Counted from the stretch's first letter, positions 1 through 11,043 are shown. The stretch is DNA of 64,000 bases from Streptomyces meridianus (GCF_023703325.1 NZ_JAMQGM010000030.1:1-64000), one strand, 5' to 3'. The notes: generated by a model from the sequence alone, not told the origin. Numbers and translations: made by a program.

Positions 1-1046
1 TGCCCGAGCCGCCGGCCGGCTGGCTGCCGCGCAGTGCGGCCGACCTCTTCGGCGAGGGCGCGAGCGCTGCGGAGGCCTACGACCTCCTCACCGTCGACGT
101 CCCGCCGGACCGCTGGATCGCCGCGCTCGAAACCGCGCGCGACATCCTCGGCTGCACCTATTTCGACTGGCTGAGCGCCGTCGACGAGCCGGGCGAGGGC
201 TTCCGGATCTCGGCGCACGTCGTCGCGCTCGGCGCGGATGCACCGCCGGCCGTCCGCCGGCTGCTGCTGCGCACCACCGTCCCGCACGATGCCCCGGTAC
301 TGCCGACCGCGGTCGGCGTCTACGCGGGGGCGGAATGGCACGAGCGCGAGACCAACGAGATGTTCGGCGTCCACTTCACCGGCCACCCCCACCTCGTGCC
401 GCTGCTGCTGCCCGAGGGGTTCGAGGGGCATCCGCTGCGCAAGGACTTCGTGCTGGCGGCGCGGGTGGCCAAGGCATGGCCCGGCGCCAAGGAGCCCGGC
501 GAGGGCGCCGGGCACGGTGCACCGAAGCGTCGGCAGATGCTCCCGCCGGGCGTCCCCGACCCGAACGAATGGGGTCCGCTCAAGGGGCAGTTGCCGCCGG
601 CCCCGGCGCGTCCGGCCCGGGGAGCCGGCCGTGCTGCGGCCGCGGGCGAGCGCCCGGCGCGCCGCACGCGCAGCGTCTCCGCCGGGTCGGCGAGCCAGCA
701 GGCCGAGGGGACCGCCGGGGCCGCAGGGGCCGAGCGGCCCGCAGGAGCTGAGCGGCCCGAGCAGTCCGGAGGGGCCGCGCCGCGGAAGCCCGGGGCGCGC
801 AGGCCGGGTGGCGACGCCCCCTGGCACGGCCCTCGGACTGCGGACGAACGGCCGGACCGTTCCGACCGCCCTGCCCGCCCCGAACGGGACGGCGGAGCCG
901 GAGCCGATGCAGCGCCCGGCCGGAAAACCGCACCCGGTCAGGACACCGGAGACGGAACGGACGCCGGAGACGGAACGGACGCCGGCGCCGGTGAGGGCGC
1001 CGCTCCCGGCACCGGCAGGGACACCGAGGAAGGAGAGGCACAGTGA
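1..1046 (+). CDS. nuoC: NADH-quinone oxidoreductase subunit C (NuoC-like), 5' end outside window
   Basis: The reading frame is already open at base 3, so the start lies upstream. The visible part carries the NuoC signature: a WHERETNEMFGVHF block followed by GHP, LLLPEGFEGHPLRKDF (about residues 112-150 of the visible part). NuoC belongs to the peripheral arm of complex I and packs against NuoD near the quinone site. After the conserved core there are about 170 further residues of Ala/Pro/Gly/Arg/Asp/Thr-rich low-complexity sequence, which is not typical of NuoC. The stop overlaps the nuoH GTG start (GTGA), so the genes are translationally coupled. The next gene is nuoH, not nuoD/E/F/G, which suggests the second, incomplete nuo cluster of streptomycetes. 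Family call is firm; the role of the tail is unknown. Confidence 0.9.
   Translation, partial: PEPPAGWLPRSAADLFGEGASAAEAYDLLTVDVPPDRWIAALETARDILGCTYFDWLSAVDEPGEGFRISAHVVALGADAPPAVRRLLLRTTVPHDAPVLPTAVGVYAGAEWHERETNEMFGVHFTGHPHLVPLLLPEGFEGHPLRKDFVLAARVAKAWPGAKEPGEGAGHGAPKRRQMLPPGVPDPNEWGPLKGQLPPAPARPARGAGRAAAAGERPARRTRSVSAGSASQQAEGTAGAAGAERPAGAERPEQSGGAAPRKPGARRPGGDAPWHGPRTADERPDRSDRPARPERDGGAGADAAPGRKTAPGQDTGDGTDAGDGTDAGAGEGAAPGTGRDTEEGEAQ
943..991 (+). repeat. 18-bp imperfect tandem repeat inside the nuoC tail
   Basis: An 18-bp unit (ACGCCGGAGACGGAACGG, first copy with one change) occurs twice in a row and then partly a third time. It is in frame and encodes a repeated D-x-G-D-G-T pattern in the low-complexity C-terminus of NuoC. 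Such repeats can change copy number without breaking the frame. Confidence 0.75.
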
Positions 1047-2011
1047 ACGACGTCCTCGACGTCGCCTGGCGGCTGCTCGCCGTCTTCGTCGCCTTCCTCG
1101 TGCTGCCGCTCGTCGTCGGGCAGACCGAGCACAAGGTCATGGCGCACATGCAGGGCCGGCTCGGACCCATGTACGCGGGCGGCTTCCACGGTTGGGCACA
1201 GCTCGTCGCCGACGGCGTGAAGTTCGCGCAGAAGGAGGACGTGGTCCCGGCGGCCGCCGACCGCCGCGTCTTCCAGCTGGCCCCCGCCGTGGCACTGCTG
1301 CCCTACCTCCTCGTCCTGATCACCATCCCGGTCGGCCCCGGCAACGCCGTCGGCCAGGCCGTCGACGCGGGCGTCTTCTTCGTCCTTGCGGTGATGGGCG
1401 TCGGCGTTCTCGGCTCGGTCATGGCCGGCTGGGCCTCGGCGAACAAGTTCTCGCTGCTCGGCGGCCTGCGCACGGCCGCCCAGCTCCTCGCGTACGAACT
1501 CCCGATGCTGCTCGCCGCCGCGTCCGTCGCCATGGCCGCCGGGACGGTCTCCCTGTCCGGCATCATCGAAGGCTTCCACTGGTGGTGGGTGCCGTGGCAA
1601 CTGGTCGGCGCGGTCGTCTTCTTTACGGCCGGCCTCGCCGAGCTCCAGCGGCCGCCCTTCGACATGCCGGTCGCCGATTCCGAGATCATCTTCGGCGCGT
1701 ACACCGAGTACACCGGCCTGCGCTTCGCGCTGTTCCTGCTCGCCGAGTACGCGGGAATCGTCGTCCTCTGCGGCCTGACGACCGTCCTCTTCCTGGGCGG
1801 ATGGAACGGACCGGGCGGTGCCGACGGTCTCGGCTGGCTGTGGACCCTCCTCAAGACCGCCGTCCTGGCATTCGGCGTCATCTGGCTGCGCGTGAGCTAC
1901 CCGCGGCTGCGTGAGGACCAACTGCAGAAGCTCGCCTGGACCGTCCTCATTCCGCTGGCCCTCGCCCAGATCGCGCTCACCGGCGTCGTCAAGGTGGTGA
2001 TTTCCTCATGA
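1043..2011 (+). CDS. nuoH: NADH-quinone oxidoreductase subunit H (NuoH)
   Basis: 322-residue integral membrane subunit that links the hydrophilic arm of complex I to the proton-pumping arm and forms part of the quinone chamber. Many hydrophobic segments are visible, and the family motif AELQRPPFDMPVADSE with the following TEYTGLRFALFLLAEY is intact at about residues 200-235. The GTG start at 1043 is preceded by AGGAGAGG at a good distance and overlaps the nuoC stop. The gene ends in an ATGA overlap with nuoI. Length and motifs match the family. Confidence 0.96.
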   Translation: MNDVLDVAWRLLAVFVAFLVLPLVVGQTEHKVMAHMQGRLGPMYAGGFHGWAQLVADGVKFAQKEDVVPAAADRRVFQLAPAVALLPYLLVLITIPVGPGNAVGQAVDAGVFFVLAVMGVGVLGSVMAGWASANKFSLLGGLRTAAQLLAYELPMLLAAASVAMAAGTVSLSGIIEGFHWWWVPWQLVGAVVFFTAGLAELQRPPFDMPVADSEIIFGAYTEYTGLRFALFLLAEYAGIVVLCGLTTVLFLGGWNGPGGADGLGWLWTLLKTAVLAFGVIWLRVSYPRLREDQLQKLAWTVLIPLALAQIALTGVVKVVISS

Positions 2012-2571
2012 GCATCCCCGGATCCGGCCTCGCCAAGGGCCTGGCCGTCACCCTGCGCACGATGACGAAGAAGACCGTCACCGCGCAGTACCCGGACGTG
2101 CAGCCCGCGCTGCCTCCGCGCAGCCGCGGCGTGATCGGGCTGTTCGAGGAGAACTGCACGGTCTGCATGCTGTGCGCCCGCGAGTGCCCGGACTGGTGCA
2201 TCTACATCGACTCCCACAAGGAGACGGTGCCGCCCGCCGCCCCCGGCGGACGCGAACGCAGCCGGAACGTGCTCGACCGCTTCGCCATCGACTTCTCCCT
2301 GTGCATGTACTGCGGGATCTGCATCGAGGTGTGCCCGTTCGACGCGCTGTTCTGGTCGCCCGAGTTCGAGTACGCCGAGACCGACATCCGCGAACTCACC
2401 CATGAGCGCGACAAGCTCCGCGACTGGATGTGGACGGTACCCGCGCCGCCCGCACTGGACCCGGCCGCAGAGGAGCCCAAGGAGATCGGCGCGGCACGGA
2501 AGACCGCCGACAAGCTCGCCGCAGCAGGCGAACAGGAACAACAGCAGGAGCAGCAGGGGGACGGAGCGTGA
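2008..2571 (+). CDS. nuoI: NADH-quinone oxidoreductase subunit I, 2x[4Fe-4S] ferredoxin-type (NuoI)
   Basis: 187 residues with two CxxCxxCxxxCP clusters: Cys50/53/56/60 and Cys99/102/105/109, each expected to hold a [4Fe-4S] centre (N6a and N6b) that passes electrons toward the quinone. The C-terminal 50 residues are Ala/Glu/Gln-rich and end in a Gln/Glu run, an extension beyond the ferredoxin fold. Start ATG overlaps the nuoH stop, and the stop overlaps the nuoJ GTG. It is the only iron-sulfur subunit of the cluster inside this window. Confidence 0.96.
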   Translation: MSIPGSGLAKGLAVTLRTMTKKTVTAQYPDVQPALPPRSRGVIGLFEENCTVCMLCARECPDWCIYIDSHKETVPPAAPGGRERSRNVLDRFAIDFSLCMYCGICIEVCPFDALFWSPEFEYAETDIRELTHERDKLRDWMWTVPAPPALDPAAEEPKEIGAARKTADKLAAAGEQEQQQEQQGDGA

Positions 2572-3125
2572 TCCTCGCAGCCGGACACCCCGGATTCCTG
2601 TCGCCCACCGGGGTCGAGATCGCGTTCGTCCTGGTCGGACTCGTCACCTTCGGGGCCGCCCTGGTCACCGTCGCCACCCGCCAACTCGTGCACGCCGCGC
2701 TGTGGCTGGTGGTGACCCTCGGCGGACTCGCCGTCGAATACCTCCTGCTCACCGCGGAGTTCATCGCCTGGGTGCAGGTGCTGATCTACCTCGGATCCGT
2801 CGTGGTCCTCCTCCTTTTCGGCCTGATGCTCACCAAGGCCCCCATCGGCCGCTCGCCCGACGCCGACTCGGGCAACCGCCCGGTGGCGCTCGCCGCGGCC
2901 CTCGTCGCCGCGGCCCTCCTGGTCTGGGTCGTGGTCGACGCCTTCCGCTCCACCTGGATCGACCTCTCCACGGTGCAGGGCAGCACCGACGTCGCGGGCC
3001 GCAGCCTCTTCCAGCACTGGGTGCTGCCGTTCGAGGCACTGTCCGTGCTGCTGCTCGCCGCACTCGTCGGCGCCATCGTCCTCTCCCGCAGGAACGGCCG
3101 GCCGGCCGGCAAGGAGACGCGCTGA
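2568..3125 (+). CDS. nuoJ: NADH-quinone oxidoreductase subunit J (NuoJ)
   Basis: 185 residues with five hydrophobic segments. The helix containing WVQVLIYLGSVVVLLLFGLML matches the NuoJ helix that carries the pi-bulge in the membrane arm. The frame is open further upstream, but the GTG at 2568 is chosen because it overlaps the nuoI stop (GTGA), sits just after a GGGGGACGGAG ribosome-binding stretch, and gives a protein of normal length. Ends in a TGATG overlap with nuoK. Confidence 0.93.
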   Translation: MILAAGHPGFLSPTGVEIAFVLVGLVTFGAALVTVATRQLVHAALWLVVTLGGLAVEYLLLTAEFIAWVQVLIYLGSVVVLLLFGLMLTKAPIGRSPDADSGNRPVALAAALVAAALLVWVVVDAFRSTWIDLSTVQGSTDVAGRSLFQHWVLPFEALSVLLLAALVGAIVLSRRNGRPAGKETR

Positions 3126-3498
3126 TGCATCTCGCCTACCCCGCCGTGCTCGCAGCCCTGCTGTTCTGCACCGGCCTCTACGGCGTCCTGGCGCGCCGCA
3201 ACGCGATCCTGATGCTGATGTCCGTCGAGCTCATGCTCAACGCCGTCAACCTCAATCTCGTCGCCTTCGACGTCTGGCTCCGCGACACCCTGCACGCCGG
3301 ACAGGTGCTGACCCTCTTCACCATCACCATCGCCGCCGCCGAGATCGGCATCGGGCTGGCGATCGTCCTGCTCGTCCACCGCAACCGCGGAACCTCCGAC
3401 ATCGACCGGCTCACCGACCTCGCCGATCCTCCGGCGGGCACCGGACCGGAGCGAGCGGACACCGTCGCGGACACGCCACAGAAGTCAGAGGCCGCCGC

Positions 3499-3502
<4 letters not shown>
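3125..3502 (+). CDS. nuoK: NADH-quinone oxidoreductase subunit K (NuoK)
   Basis: 125 residues with three membrane helices. The two buried glutamates needed for proton transfer in this family are present at Glu35 (in SVELMLNAVNL) and Glu73 (in ITIAAAEIGIG). Family members are usually about 100 residues; here a hydrophilic tail of about 30 residues follows the last helix. The ATG start shares bases with the nuoJ stop (TGATG) and the stop overlaps the nuoL start (GTGA). Confidence 0.95.
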
Positions 3503-5493
<1,991 letters not shown>

Positions 5494-5496
5494 GCC

Positions 5497-7149
5497 GTGA
5501 TCGCCCCCCTCAACGACACCGTCATGCAGTACCTCCTCGTGGCCGTCGTCGTCCTCCCCCTCCTCGGCGCCGCCGCCGCGCTGCTCCCCGCGCCCCCCGG
5601 GCTCCGCGGCCGCAATCCGCAGCAGGCGGTGCTCCGGCACGGCGTCACCGTCACCGGGGTGGTCCTCGCGGCCACCGTGATGCTGGCGCTCGGGTTCGAC
5701 CACGACCGCCCGGCCACCATGCAGGCCACCACCGACGTCAGCTGGATCCCGGCCCTCGACGTCCGCATCCACCTGGGCGTCGACGGTGTCTCGCTCCCCC
5801 TGCTCGTCCTGACCGCACTGCTGACGTTCCTCTGTGCCCTCCACAGCTACTTCCGGATGCCCGAGGGCCCCTCCGCCCAGGGCTTCGTGGCGCTCGTCCT
5901 CCTCCTGGAGGCCGGCACACTCGCCACCTTCGCCGTCCTCGACCTGCTGCTGTTCTTCCTCGCCTTCGAGACGGTCCTCATCCCCATGTACTTCCTCATC
6001 GCCCGCTGGGGCGGGGCCGGCCGCACCCGCGCCGCGTGGAAGTTCATCCTCTACACCGTGCTCGGTTCCGTGGTCATGCTGCTCGGCTTCCTCCTCGTGG
6101 GACTCGAGGGCGGCACCTTCGACATGGTGGCACTCGGCACTGACAACGCGTCCGCGCTCGGTCACACCACGCAACTGCTCGCCGTCGCCTCCATCGGCAT
6201 CGGCCTCGCCGTGAAGACCCCGATGTGGCCCGTCCACAGCTGGCTGCCGGACGCCCACACGGCCGCCCCCACCGTCGGCTCCGTCCTCCTGGCCGGACTG
6301 CTGCTGAAGATGGGCACCTACGGCTTCGTCCGCATCCTGCTCCCGATCGCGCCCGAGGGCATGCACACCTTCGCGCCCTACCTCGCCGCGTTCGCCGTCG
6401 TCGGCATCGTCTACGGATCGCTGGCCTGCCTGGCGCTGGCCCGCCCCGGCGCGTCGGGCGACCTCAAGCGGCTCATCGCGTACTCCTCCGTCGGCCACAT
6501 GGGCTTCGTGCTGCTCGGCATCGCCACCCTCACCCCCACCGGCGTCAACGGCGCGCTGTTCGCCAACATCGCGCACGGCCTCATCACCGGCCTGCTGTTC
6601 TTCCTGGTCGGCGCGGTCAAGGAGCGCTTCGGCGAGGCGGACCTCGACCGGCTCGCCGGCCGCACCGGCGCCGCCCTCTACGGCCGGACGCCGCGCCTCG
6701 GCGGGCTGATCGCCTTCGGCGCGGTCGCCTCCCTCGGCCTGCCCGGGCTGGCCGGCTTCTGGGGCGAGATGCTCGCCATGTTCGGCGCGTTCCGGCCCGC
6801 CGAGGGCCTGAACCGCCCGGCGTTCCTGACCTTCATGGCCGTCGCCGCATTCGGCACCCTGCTCACCGCCGCCTACATGCTCGTGGTCGTCCGCCGTGTC
6901 TGCATGGGCGTCCCGCCCGGTGCCGTCGAACCCGAGGCGCCCGGGGCGCCCGGGGCGCTGCCCGCACCGCATCCCGCAGGAGCGGCCGCCGTACCCGCAG
7001 GCGCCGGCACTCCCGTGGACGTCCGGGGCCACGAGTTCGCCGCCTGGACCCCGCTCGTCGTCCTCACCGTCCTTGCCGGACTCTGGCCCGCGGCCCTCCT
7101 CGGCCTCACCGACCCGGCCGTGCAGAACCTCCTCGGAGGAGGCAGCTGA
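5497..7149 (+). CDS. nuoM: NADH-quinone oxidoreductase subunit M, antiporter-like (NuoM)
   Basis: 550-residue antiporter-like proton-pumping subunit. Glu158 (FLAFETVLIPMYFLIARWG) and Lys240 (AVKTPMWPVHSWLPDAH) are the expected conserved charges, and the AYSSVGHMGFVLLG block is present. Near the C-terminus, before the last helix, there is a Pro/Ala/Gly low-complexity insert of about 35 residues (encoded around 6911-7020) that is unusual for the family. GTG start lies three bases after the nuoL stop; ends TGATG with nuoN. Confidence 0.96.
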   Translation: MIAPLNDTVMQYLLVAVVVLPLLGAAAALLPAPPGLRGRNPQQAVLRHGVTVTGVVLAATVMLALGFDHDRPATMQATTDVSWIPALDVRIHLGVDGVSLPLLVLTALLTFLCALHSYFRMPEGPSAQGFVALVLLLEAGTLATFAVLDLLLFFLAFETVLIPMYFLIARWGGAGRTRAAWKFILYTVLGSVVMLLGFLLVGLEGGTFDMVALGTDNASALGHTTQLLAVASIGIGLAVKTPMWPVHSWLPDAHTAAPTVGSVLLAGLLLKMGTYGFVRILLPIAPEGMHTFAPYLAAFAVVGIVYGSLACLALARPGASGDLKRLIAYSSVGHMGFVLLGIATLTPTGVNGALFANIAHGLITGLLFFLVGAVKERFGEADLDRLAGRTGAALYGRTPRLGGLIAFGAVASLGLPGLAGFWGEMLAMFGAFRPAEGLNRPAFLTFMAVAAFGTLLTAAYMLVVVRRVCMGVPPGAVEPEAPGAPGALPAPHPAGAAAVPAGAGTPVDVRGHEFAAWTPLVVLTVLAGLWPAALLGLTDPAVQNLLGGGS

Positions 7150-8738
7150 TGACCTCCCTCGCCCACCTCGCCGCCGGAGCCGAACGGAGCCTGGTCCAGT
7201 CCGTGGACTGGATCGCGCTCGCCCCCGCCGCCCTGCCCGCGGCCGTCGCGCTCGTCGTCCTCGTCGCCGACCTGTTCCTGCCCGAGCGGCGCAAGCCCGT
7301 GCTCGGCTGGATCGCGGTCGCCGGACTGGCCCTGTCCGCGCTGGCCCTGCTGCCGCTCCTCGACGGCGACCGGCGCACCTTCTGCCTGACCGCGCAGCCC
7401 GACGTGTGCAGCTACACCGCCGACCCCTTCGCCCTCTCCATCCAGTTCCTCGTCCTGGGCGGCGCCCTGTTGACGGCTCTGCTCTCCCTCGGGACGCTCA
7501 GGGACGCGGAACTGCCGGCCGGCGAGTACTGGTTCCTGCTGCTCTCCGCCGTAGCAGGCGCCGCCCTGCTGCCCGCCTCCCGCGACCTGGCGACCCTCGT
7601 CGTCGCCCTCGAGGTCGCCTCCCTGCCCACGTTCGCCCTGGTCGGCCTCCGCCGCGGCGACCGGCTCTCGTCCGAGGCAGCCCTCAAGTTCTTCCTGTCG
7701 TCCGTGGCGGCGACCGCCGTGACGCTCCTGGGCATCAGTTTCGTGTACGCCGCCACGGGCAGCATCCACATGACGCAGGTCGCCGACCGGCTTCCCGACG
7801 TCCCGGGCCGGCTCGCCACGCTCGTCGCTGCGGGTGTCGCGCTCACGCTCGTCGGCTTCGCCTTCAAGGCAGCGGCCGCCCCCTTCCACTTCTGGGTGCC
7901 GGACACCTACGCGGGCGCGCCGGTCCCCGTCGCCGCCTACCTCTCCGTGATCGGCAAGGCCGTCGGCTTCTCGGGGCTCATCGTGGTCGCCCTGGTGGCA
8001 TTCCCGTCGTACGACGACGTCTGGGGGCCGGTGACGGCCGTCCTGGCCGCCGTCACCATGACCGTCGGAAACGTGGCTGCGCTGCGGCAGCGGGCCGCCA
8101 GCATGCACAGCGCCGTGCGCCTGCTCGCCTGGTCGTCCGTCGGGCAGGCCGGCTATCTGCTGGTCCCGATCGCCGCGGCCGCGTACGCAGACGACCCCGG
8201 CCGCGCCGTCGGATCCACCGTGGCCTACGCCCTGATGTACGCGGTCGTCAACCTCGGAGCGTTCGCCGTCGTCGCCCTCGTCGCGCGGAGCAACCCCGCC
8301 AACCGCCTCGGCGACTACCGCGGTCTCTACACAGACCGCCCCTTGGCCGCCCTGGCCCTGGGCTTCTTCCTGCTGTGCCTGGCCGGACTCCCACCCGGCG
8401 TCATCGGCCTCTTCGCGAAGGTCGTGGTCTTCCAGGTCGCGGTGGACGCCGGACTGGGCTGGCTCGCCGTCGTCATGGCCGTGAACGTCGTGATCGCTCT
8501 GTACTACTACCTGCGCTGGACGGCGGTCCTGTTCCGCTCCCCGGAGCCGGCGGCCGCCGGCTCCCGGCCCGCAGCTGCGGACGGGCCCGGTGCTCCCGCC
8601 GCCGGGGCGGCCGTTCCGGTGAAGCGGCCCGTCCCCGTCCCGCTCGGTGCGGCCATGGGCCTGTCCGCGGTCCTCGGCGCGGTCCTTTCCGGCGCGCCCC
8701 AGGTGATCCTGCGTTTCGCTTCCGCGGTACTGCTCTAG
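7149..8738 (+). CDS. nuoN: NADH-quinone oxidoreductase subunit N, antiporter-like (NuoN)
   Basis: 529 residues, the third antiporter-like subunit of the membrane arm and last gene of the cluster here. Glu155 (VVALEVASLPTFALVG) and Lys240 (GFAFKAAAAPFHFWVPDTY) match the family's conserved residues. The frame is open far upstream inside nuoM, but the ATG at 7149 is chosen because it forms a TGATG overlap with the nuoM stop and starts a normal-length protein. A short Ala/Pro linker precedes the last helix. Confidence 0.95.
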   Translation: MTSLAHLAAGAERSLVQSVDWIALAPAALPAAVALVVLVADLFLPERRKPVLGWIAVAGLALSALALLPLLDGDRRTFCLTAQPDVCSYTADPFALSIQFLVLGGALLTALLSLGTLRDAELPAGEYWFLLLSAVAGAALLPASRDLATLVVALEVASLPTFALVGLRRGDRLSSEAALKFFLSSVAATAVTLLGISFVYAATGSIHMTQVADRLPDVPGRLATLVAAGVALTLVGFAFKAAAAPFHFWVPDTYAGAPVPVAAYLSVIGKAVGFSGLIVVALVAFPSYDDVWGPVTAVLAAVTMTVGNVAALRQRAASMHSAVRLLAWSSVGQAGYLLVPIAAAAYADDPGRAVGSTVAYALMYAVVNLGAFAVVALVARSNPANRLGDYRGLYTDRPLAALALGFFLLCLAGLPPGVIGLFAKVVVFQVAVDAGLGWLAVVMAVNVVIALYYYLRWTAVLFRSPEPAAAGSRPAAADGPGAPAAGAAVPVKRPVPVPLGAAMGLSAVLGAVLSGAPQVILRFASAVLL

Positions 8739-8801
8739 GACGTCGCCCCCGCACGGTCCCGGGCACCCGGAGCACGGGGAACCCGCTGCCTCCGACTGGC
8801 G

Positions 8802-8830
8802 TTGACCAGTACGGGAGTGTCCACTGAGAG
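8802..8830 (+). promoter_or_regulatory. weak candidate promoter ahead of htpX
   Basis: TTGACC followed after 17 bases by TGAGAG, about 50 bases before the htpX start. The -35 element is good, the -10 element is poor. The 143-base gap after nuoN leaves room for a separate promoter. Confidence 0.25.
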
Positions 8831-8881
8831 CGGACACACCGCCCCAGAGGGTCCCCCGCAGCACCACTTGGAGGGCGCACC

Positions 8882-9745
8882 GTGCACCGCCGGCACAACG
8901 GGCTGAAGACCGCCGTACTCCTCGGGGGCCTGTCGGCCCTCATCATCGTCATCGGCAGCCTGTTCGGCCGTACGGGACTGATCGTGGCCGTGATCGTGGC
9001 CCTCGGCACCAACGCCTATGCCTACTGGAACAGCGACAAGCTGGCGCTGCGCGCCATGCGGGCCCGCCCGGTCAGCGAGTTCGAGGCCCCGGGCCTCTAC
9101 CGGATCGTGCGCGAACTCTCCACGGCCGCCCGTCGTCCCATGCCGCGCCTCTACATCTCACCGACGGCCGCCCCCAACGCCTTCGCGACCGGGCGGAACC
9201 CGCGCCATGCGGCCGTGTGCTGCACCGACGGCATCCTGCGGCTCCTCAACGAGCGCGAACTCAGGGGCGTCATCGGGCACGAGCTCAGCCACGTCCACAA
9301 CCGCGACATCCTGATCTCCTCGGTCGCGGGCGCACTCGCGTCGGTCATCATGTTCCTGGTCAACTTCGCCTGGCTGCTGCCCTTCGGGCGGAGCGACGAC
9401 GACGAGGGGCCGGGTCTGCTCGGCATGCTGCTGATCCTGCTGCTGGGTCCGCTGGCGGCTTCCGTCATCCAGCTGGCCGTCTCCCGCTCCCGCGAGTACC
9501 AGGCGGACGCCTCGGGAGCGCAGCTCACCGGCGACCCGCTGGCCCTGGCTTCGGCCCTGCGCAAGCTCGAACAAGGGACGAAGCAGATGCCGTTGCCCCC
9601 GGAGCCGCGGCTCGAAACCGCCGGACACATGATGATCGCCAACCCGTTCCGCGCGGGTGGCGGGATGTCCCGGCTGTTCTCCACCCACCCGCCCATGGCG
9701 GAACGCATCGCCCGCCTCGAGCAGATGGCAGGTTATCCGCGATGA
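8882..9745 (+). CDS. htpX: M48 family zinc metalloprotease, HtpX-like
   Basis: 287-residue membrane protease of the HtpX type, expected to degrade damaged membrane proteins at the cytoplasmic membrane. Two N-terminal hydrophobic segments (about residues 10-48), the zinc motif HELSH at 133-137, a further hydrophobic pair (about 148-200) and the third zinc ligand Glu205 in SREYQADASGAQLTGDP are all visible. GTG start at 8882 follows GGAGGG. The stop overlaps the next gene (ATGA), which points to coupled expression of the two membrane proteins. Confidence 0.93.
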   Translation: MHRRHNGLKTAVLLGGLSALIIVIGSLFGRTGLIVAVIVALGTNAYAYWNSDKLALRAMRARPVSEFEAPGLYRIVRELSTAARRPMPRLYISPTAAPNAFATGRNPRHAAVCCTDGILRLLNERELRGVIGHELSHVHNRDILISSVAGALASVIMFLVNFAWLLPFGRSDDDEGPGLLGMLLILLLGPLAASVIQLAVSRSREYQADASGAQLTGDPLALASALRKLEQGTKQMPLPPEPRLETAGHMMIANPFRAGGGMSRLFSTHPPMAERIARLEQMAGYPR

Positions 9746-10134
9746 AGACCCTTCTGAACATCATCTGGCTTGTACTGTCGGGCTTCTGGCTCGCCGTCGG
9801 ATACGTGGTCGCGGGGCTGCTGCTCTGCATCACGGTCATCGGCATCCCGTTCGGCATCGCCTCCTTCCGCATCGCGCTGTACACACTGTGGCCGTTCGGC
9901 AGGGCGGCGGTGCGGCGATGGGATGCGGGGGCGCCGTCGTTCGCCGGGAACGTGCTGTGGCTGCTGCTCGCCGGCTGGTGGCTGGCGCTGCTGCACATCA
10001 CCACCGGCATCGCGCAGTGCCTGACGATCATCGGCATCCCCCTCGGGGTCGCCAACTTCAAGCTGATCCCGATCTCCCTGGCCCCGCTCGGCCGGGAGAT
10101 CGTCGACACGGACCAGCCGTTCGCCGGCCGCTGA
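9742..10134 (+). CDS. YccF domain membrane protein
   Basis: 130-residue protein with two near-repeats of the YccF unit: a hydrophobic helix, then a CITVIGIPFGIASFRIA / CLTIIGIPLGVANFKLIP block. Two pairs of membrane helices are predicted. The function of this family is not established. Start is the ATG at 9742, overlapping the htpX stop; longer versions of the frame run through htpX and are not credible. The pairing with htpX suggests a role in membrane quality control, but that is inference. Confidence 0.88.
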   Translation: MKTLLNIIWLVLSGFWLAVGYVVAGLLLCITVIGIPFGIASFRIALYTLWPFGRAAVRRWDAGAPSFAGNVLWLLLAGWWLALLHITTGIAQCLTIIGIPLGVANFKLIPISLAPLGREIVDTDQPFAGR

Positions 10135-10136
10135 CG

Positions 10137-10222
10137 GGCACGGGCCGGGCGGGCTCGCCGGCCCGGTTCCTACCTCCGGGCGGGAGGCGGCAGAGGCGCA
10201 CGCCGAAGCCCCGGCCCGTGCC
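10137..10222. terminator. large composite hairpin between convergent yccF-like gene and yajQ
   Basis: A 13-base arm (GGCACGGGCCGGG, 10137-10149) is matched exactly by its complement at 10210-10222. The roughly 60-base loop holds a smaller GC-rich hairpin. The site lies between two converging genes, so a bidirectional terminator is the simplest reading. Confidence 0.4.
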
Positions 10223-10270
10223 TCGCGCACGAACCGGGGACCCGGTATGGGACGGCCGTGACGGCCGACG

Positions 10271-10759
10271 TCAGCGGTAGTTGACGAACTGCACCGCGAA
10301 GTCGAGGTCCTTGCCCTTGATGAGCTGCTGGACGGCCTGCAGGTCGTCACGGCTCTTCGAGCTGACGCGGAGCTCGTCGCCCTGCACCTGAGCCTTGACG
10401 CCCTTCGGGCCCTCGTCGCGGATGATCTTGGCGACCTTCTTGGCGTTCTCCTGCGAGATGCCCTCCTGCAGCGAGGCGAAGATCTTGTACTCCTTGCCGG
10501 AGGCCTGCGGCTCGCCGGTGTCCAGGGCCTTCAGCGAGATGCCGCGCTTGACCAGCTTGGACTGGAAGACGTCGAGAATCGCCTTCACGCGTTCCTCGGA
10601 GTTGGCGCGCATCTCGATCTTGTCGCCGGACCACTCGATCGATGCGCCGACGTTCTTGAAGTCGTACCGCTGGGAGATCTCGCGGCCCGCCTGGTTGAGG
10701 GCGTTGTCGACCTCCTGCCGCTCGACCTTCGAGACGATGTCGAAACTGGAGTCGGCCAT
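10271..10759 (-). CDS. YajQ family nucleotide-binding protein
   Basis: 162-residue cytoplasmic protein of the YajQ family: it begins MADSSFDIVSKVERQEVDNA, then has QRYDFKN and the C-terminal VRVSSKSRDDLQ-type block, with the typical ending VQFVNYR. Family members bind nucleic acid or, in some bacteria, cyclic di-GMP; which applies here cannot be told from sequence. The frame is open upstream, but the ATG at 10759 is chosen because GAGGAG sits just ahead of it and the homologous region starts there. Confidence 0.93.
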   Translation of the reverse strand: MADSSFDIVSKVERQEVDNALNQAGREISQRYDFKNVGASIEWSGDKIEMRANSEERVKAILDVFQSKLVKRGISLKALDTGEPQASGKEYKIFASLQEGISQENAKKVAKIIRDEGPKGVKAQVQGDELRVSSKSRDDLQAVQQLIKGKDLDFAVQFVNYR

Positions 10760-10951
10760 GTTGAGTTGGCTCCTCGTGCGTAGATCCGTCATGGGGTGCG
10801 TTCCGTCGCCGGTCCGCACGGCCAGCCTAGCCACACCTTCACGCGTCGAGCGGAGATCAACCGAGTGGCGGAGCACCCCTGGGCATCGGGTATGGTTTAC
10901 GTCGTTGCCACACAGCAGGCCGAAGCGGCCTGCGGCACGGCAGCGAACCCC

Positions 10952-11033
10952 GGCGGTGTGCCCGAGCGGCCAAAGGGAGCAGACTGTAAATCTGCCGGCT
11001 CAGCCTTCCCAGGTTCGAATCCTGGCGCCGCCA
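10952..11033 (+). tRNA. tRNA-Tyr (anticodon GTA)
   Basis: Seven-base acceptor stem GGCGGTG / CGCCGCC (one G-T pair), D-arm CCGAGCGGCCAAAGGG, anticodon loop CTGTAAA giving GTA, a long variable arm as expected for a class II tRNA, and the T-loop GGTTCGAATCC. The 3' CCA is not fully encoded. In S. coelicolor the integrative plasmid SLP1 uses a tRNA-Tyr gene as its attachment site. Confidence 0.97.
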
Positions 11034-11043
11034 CAGCCGAAAA

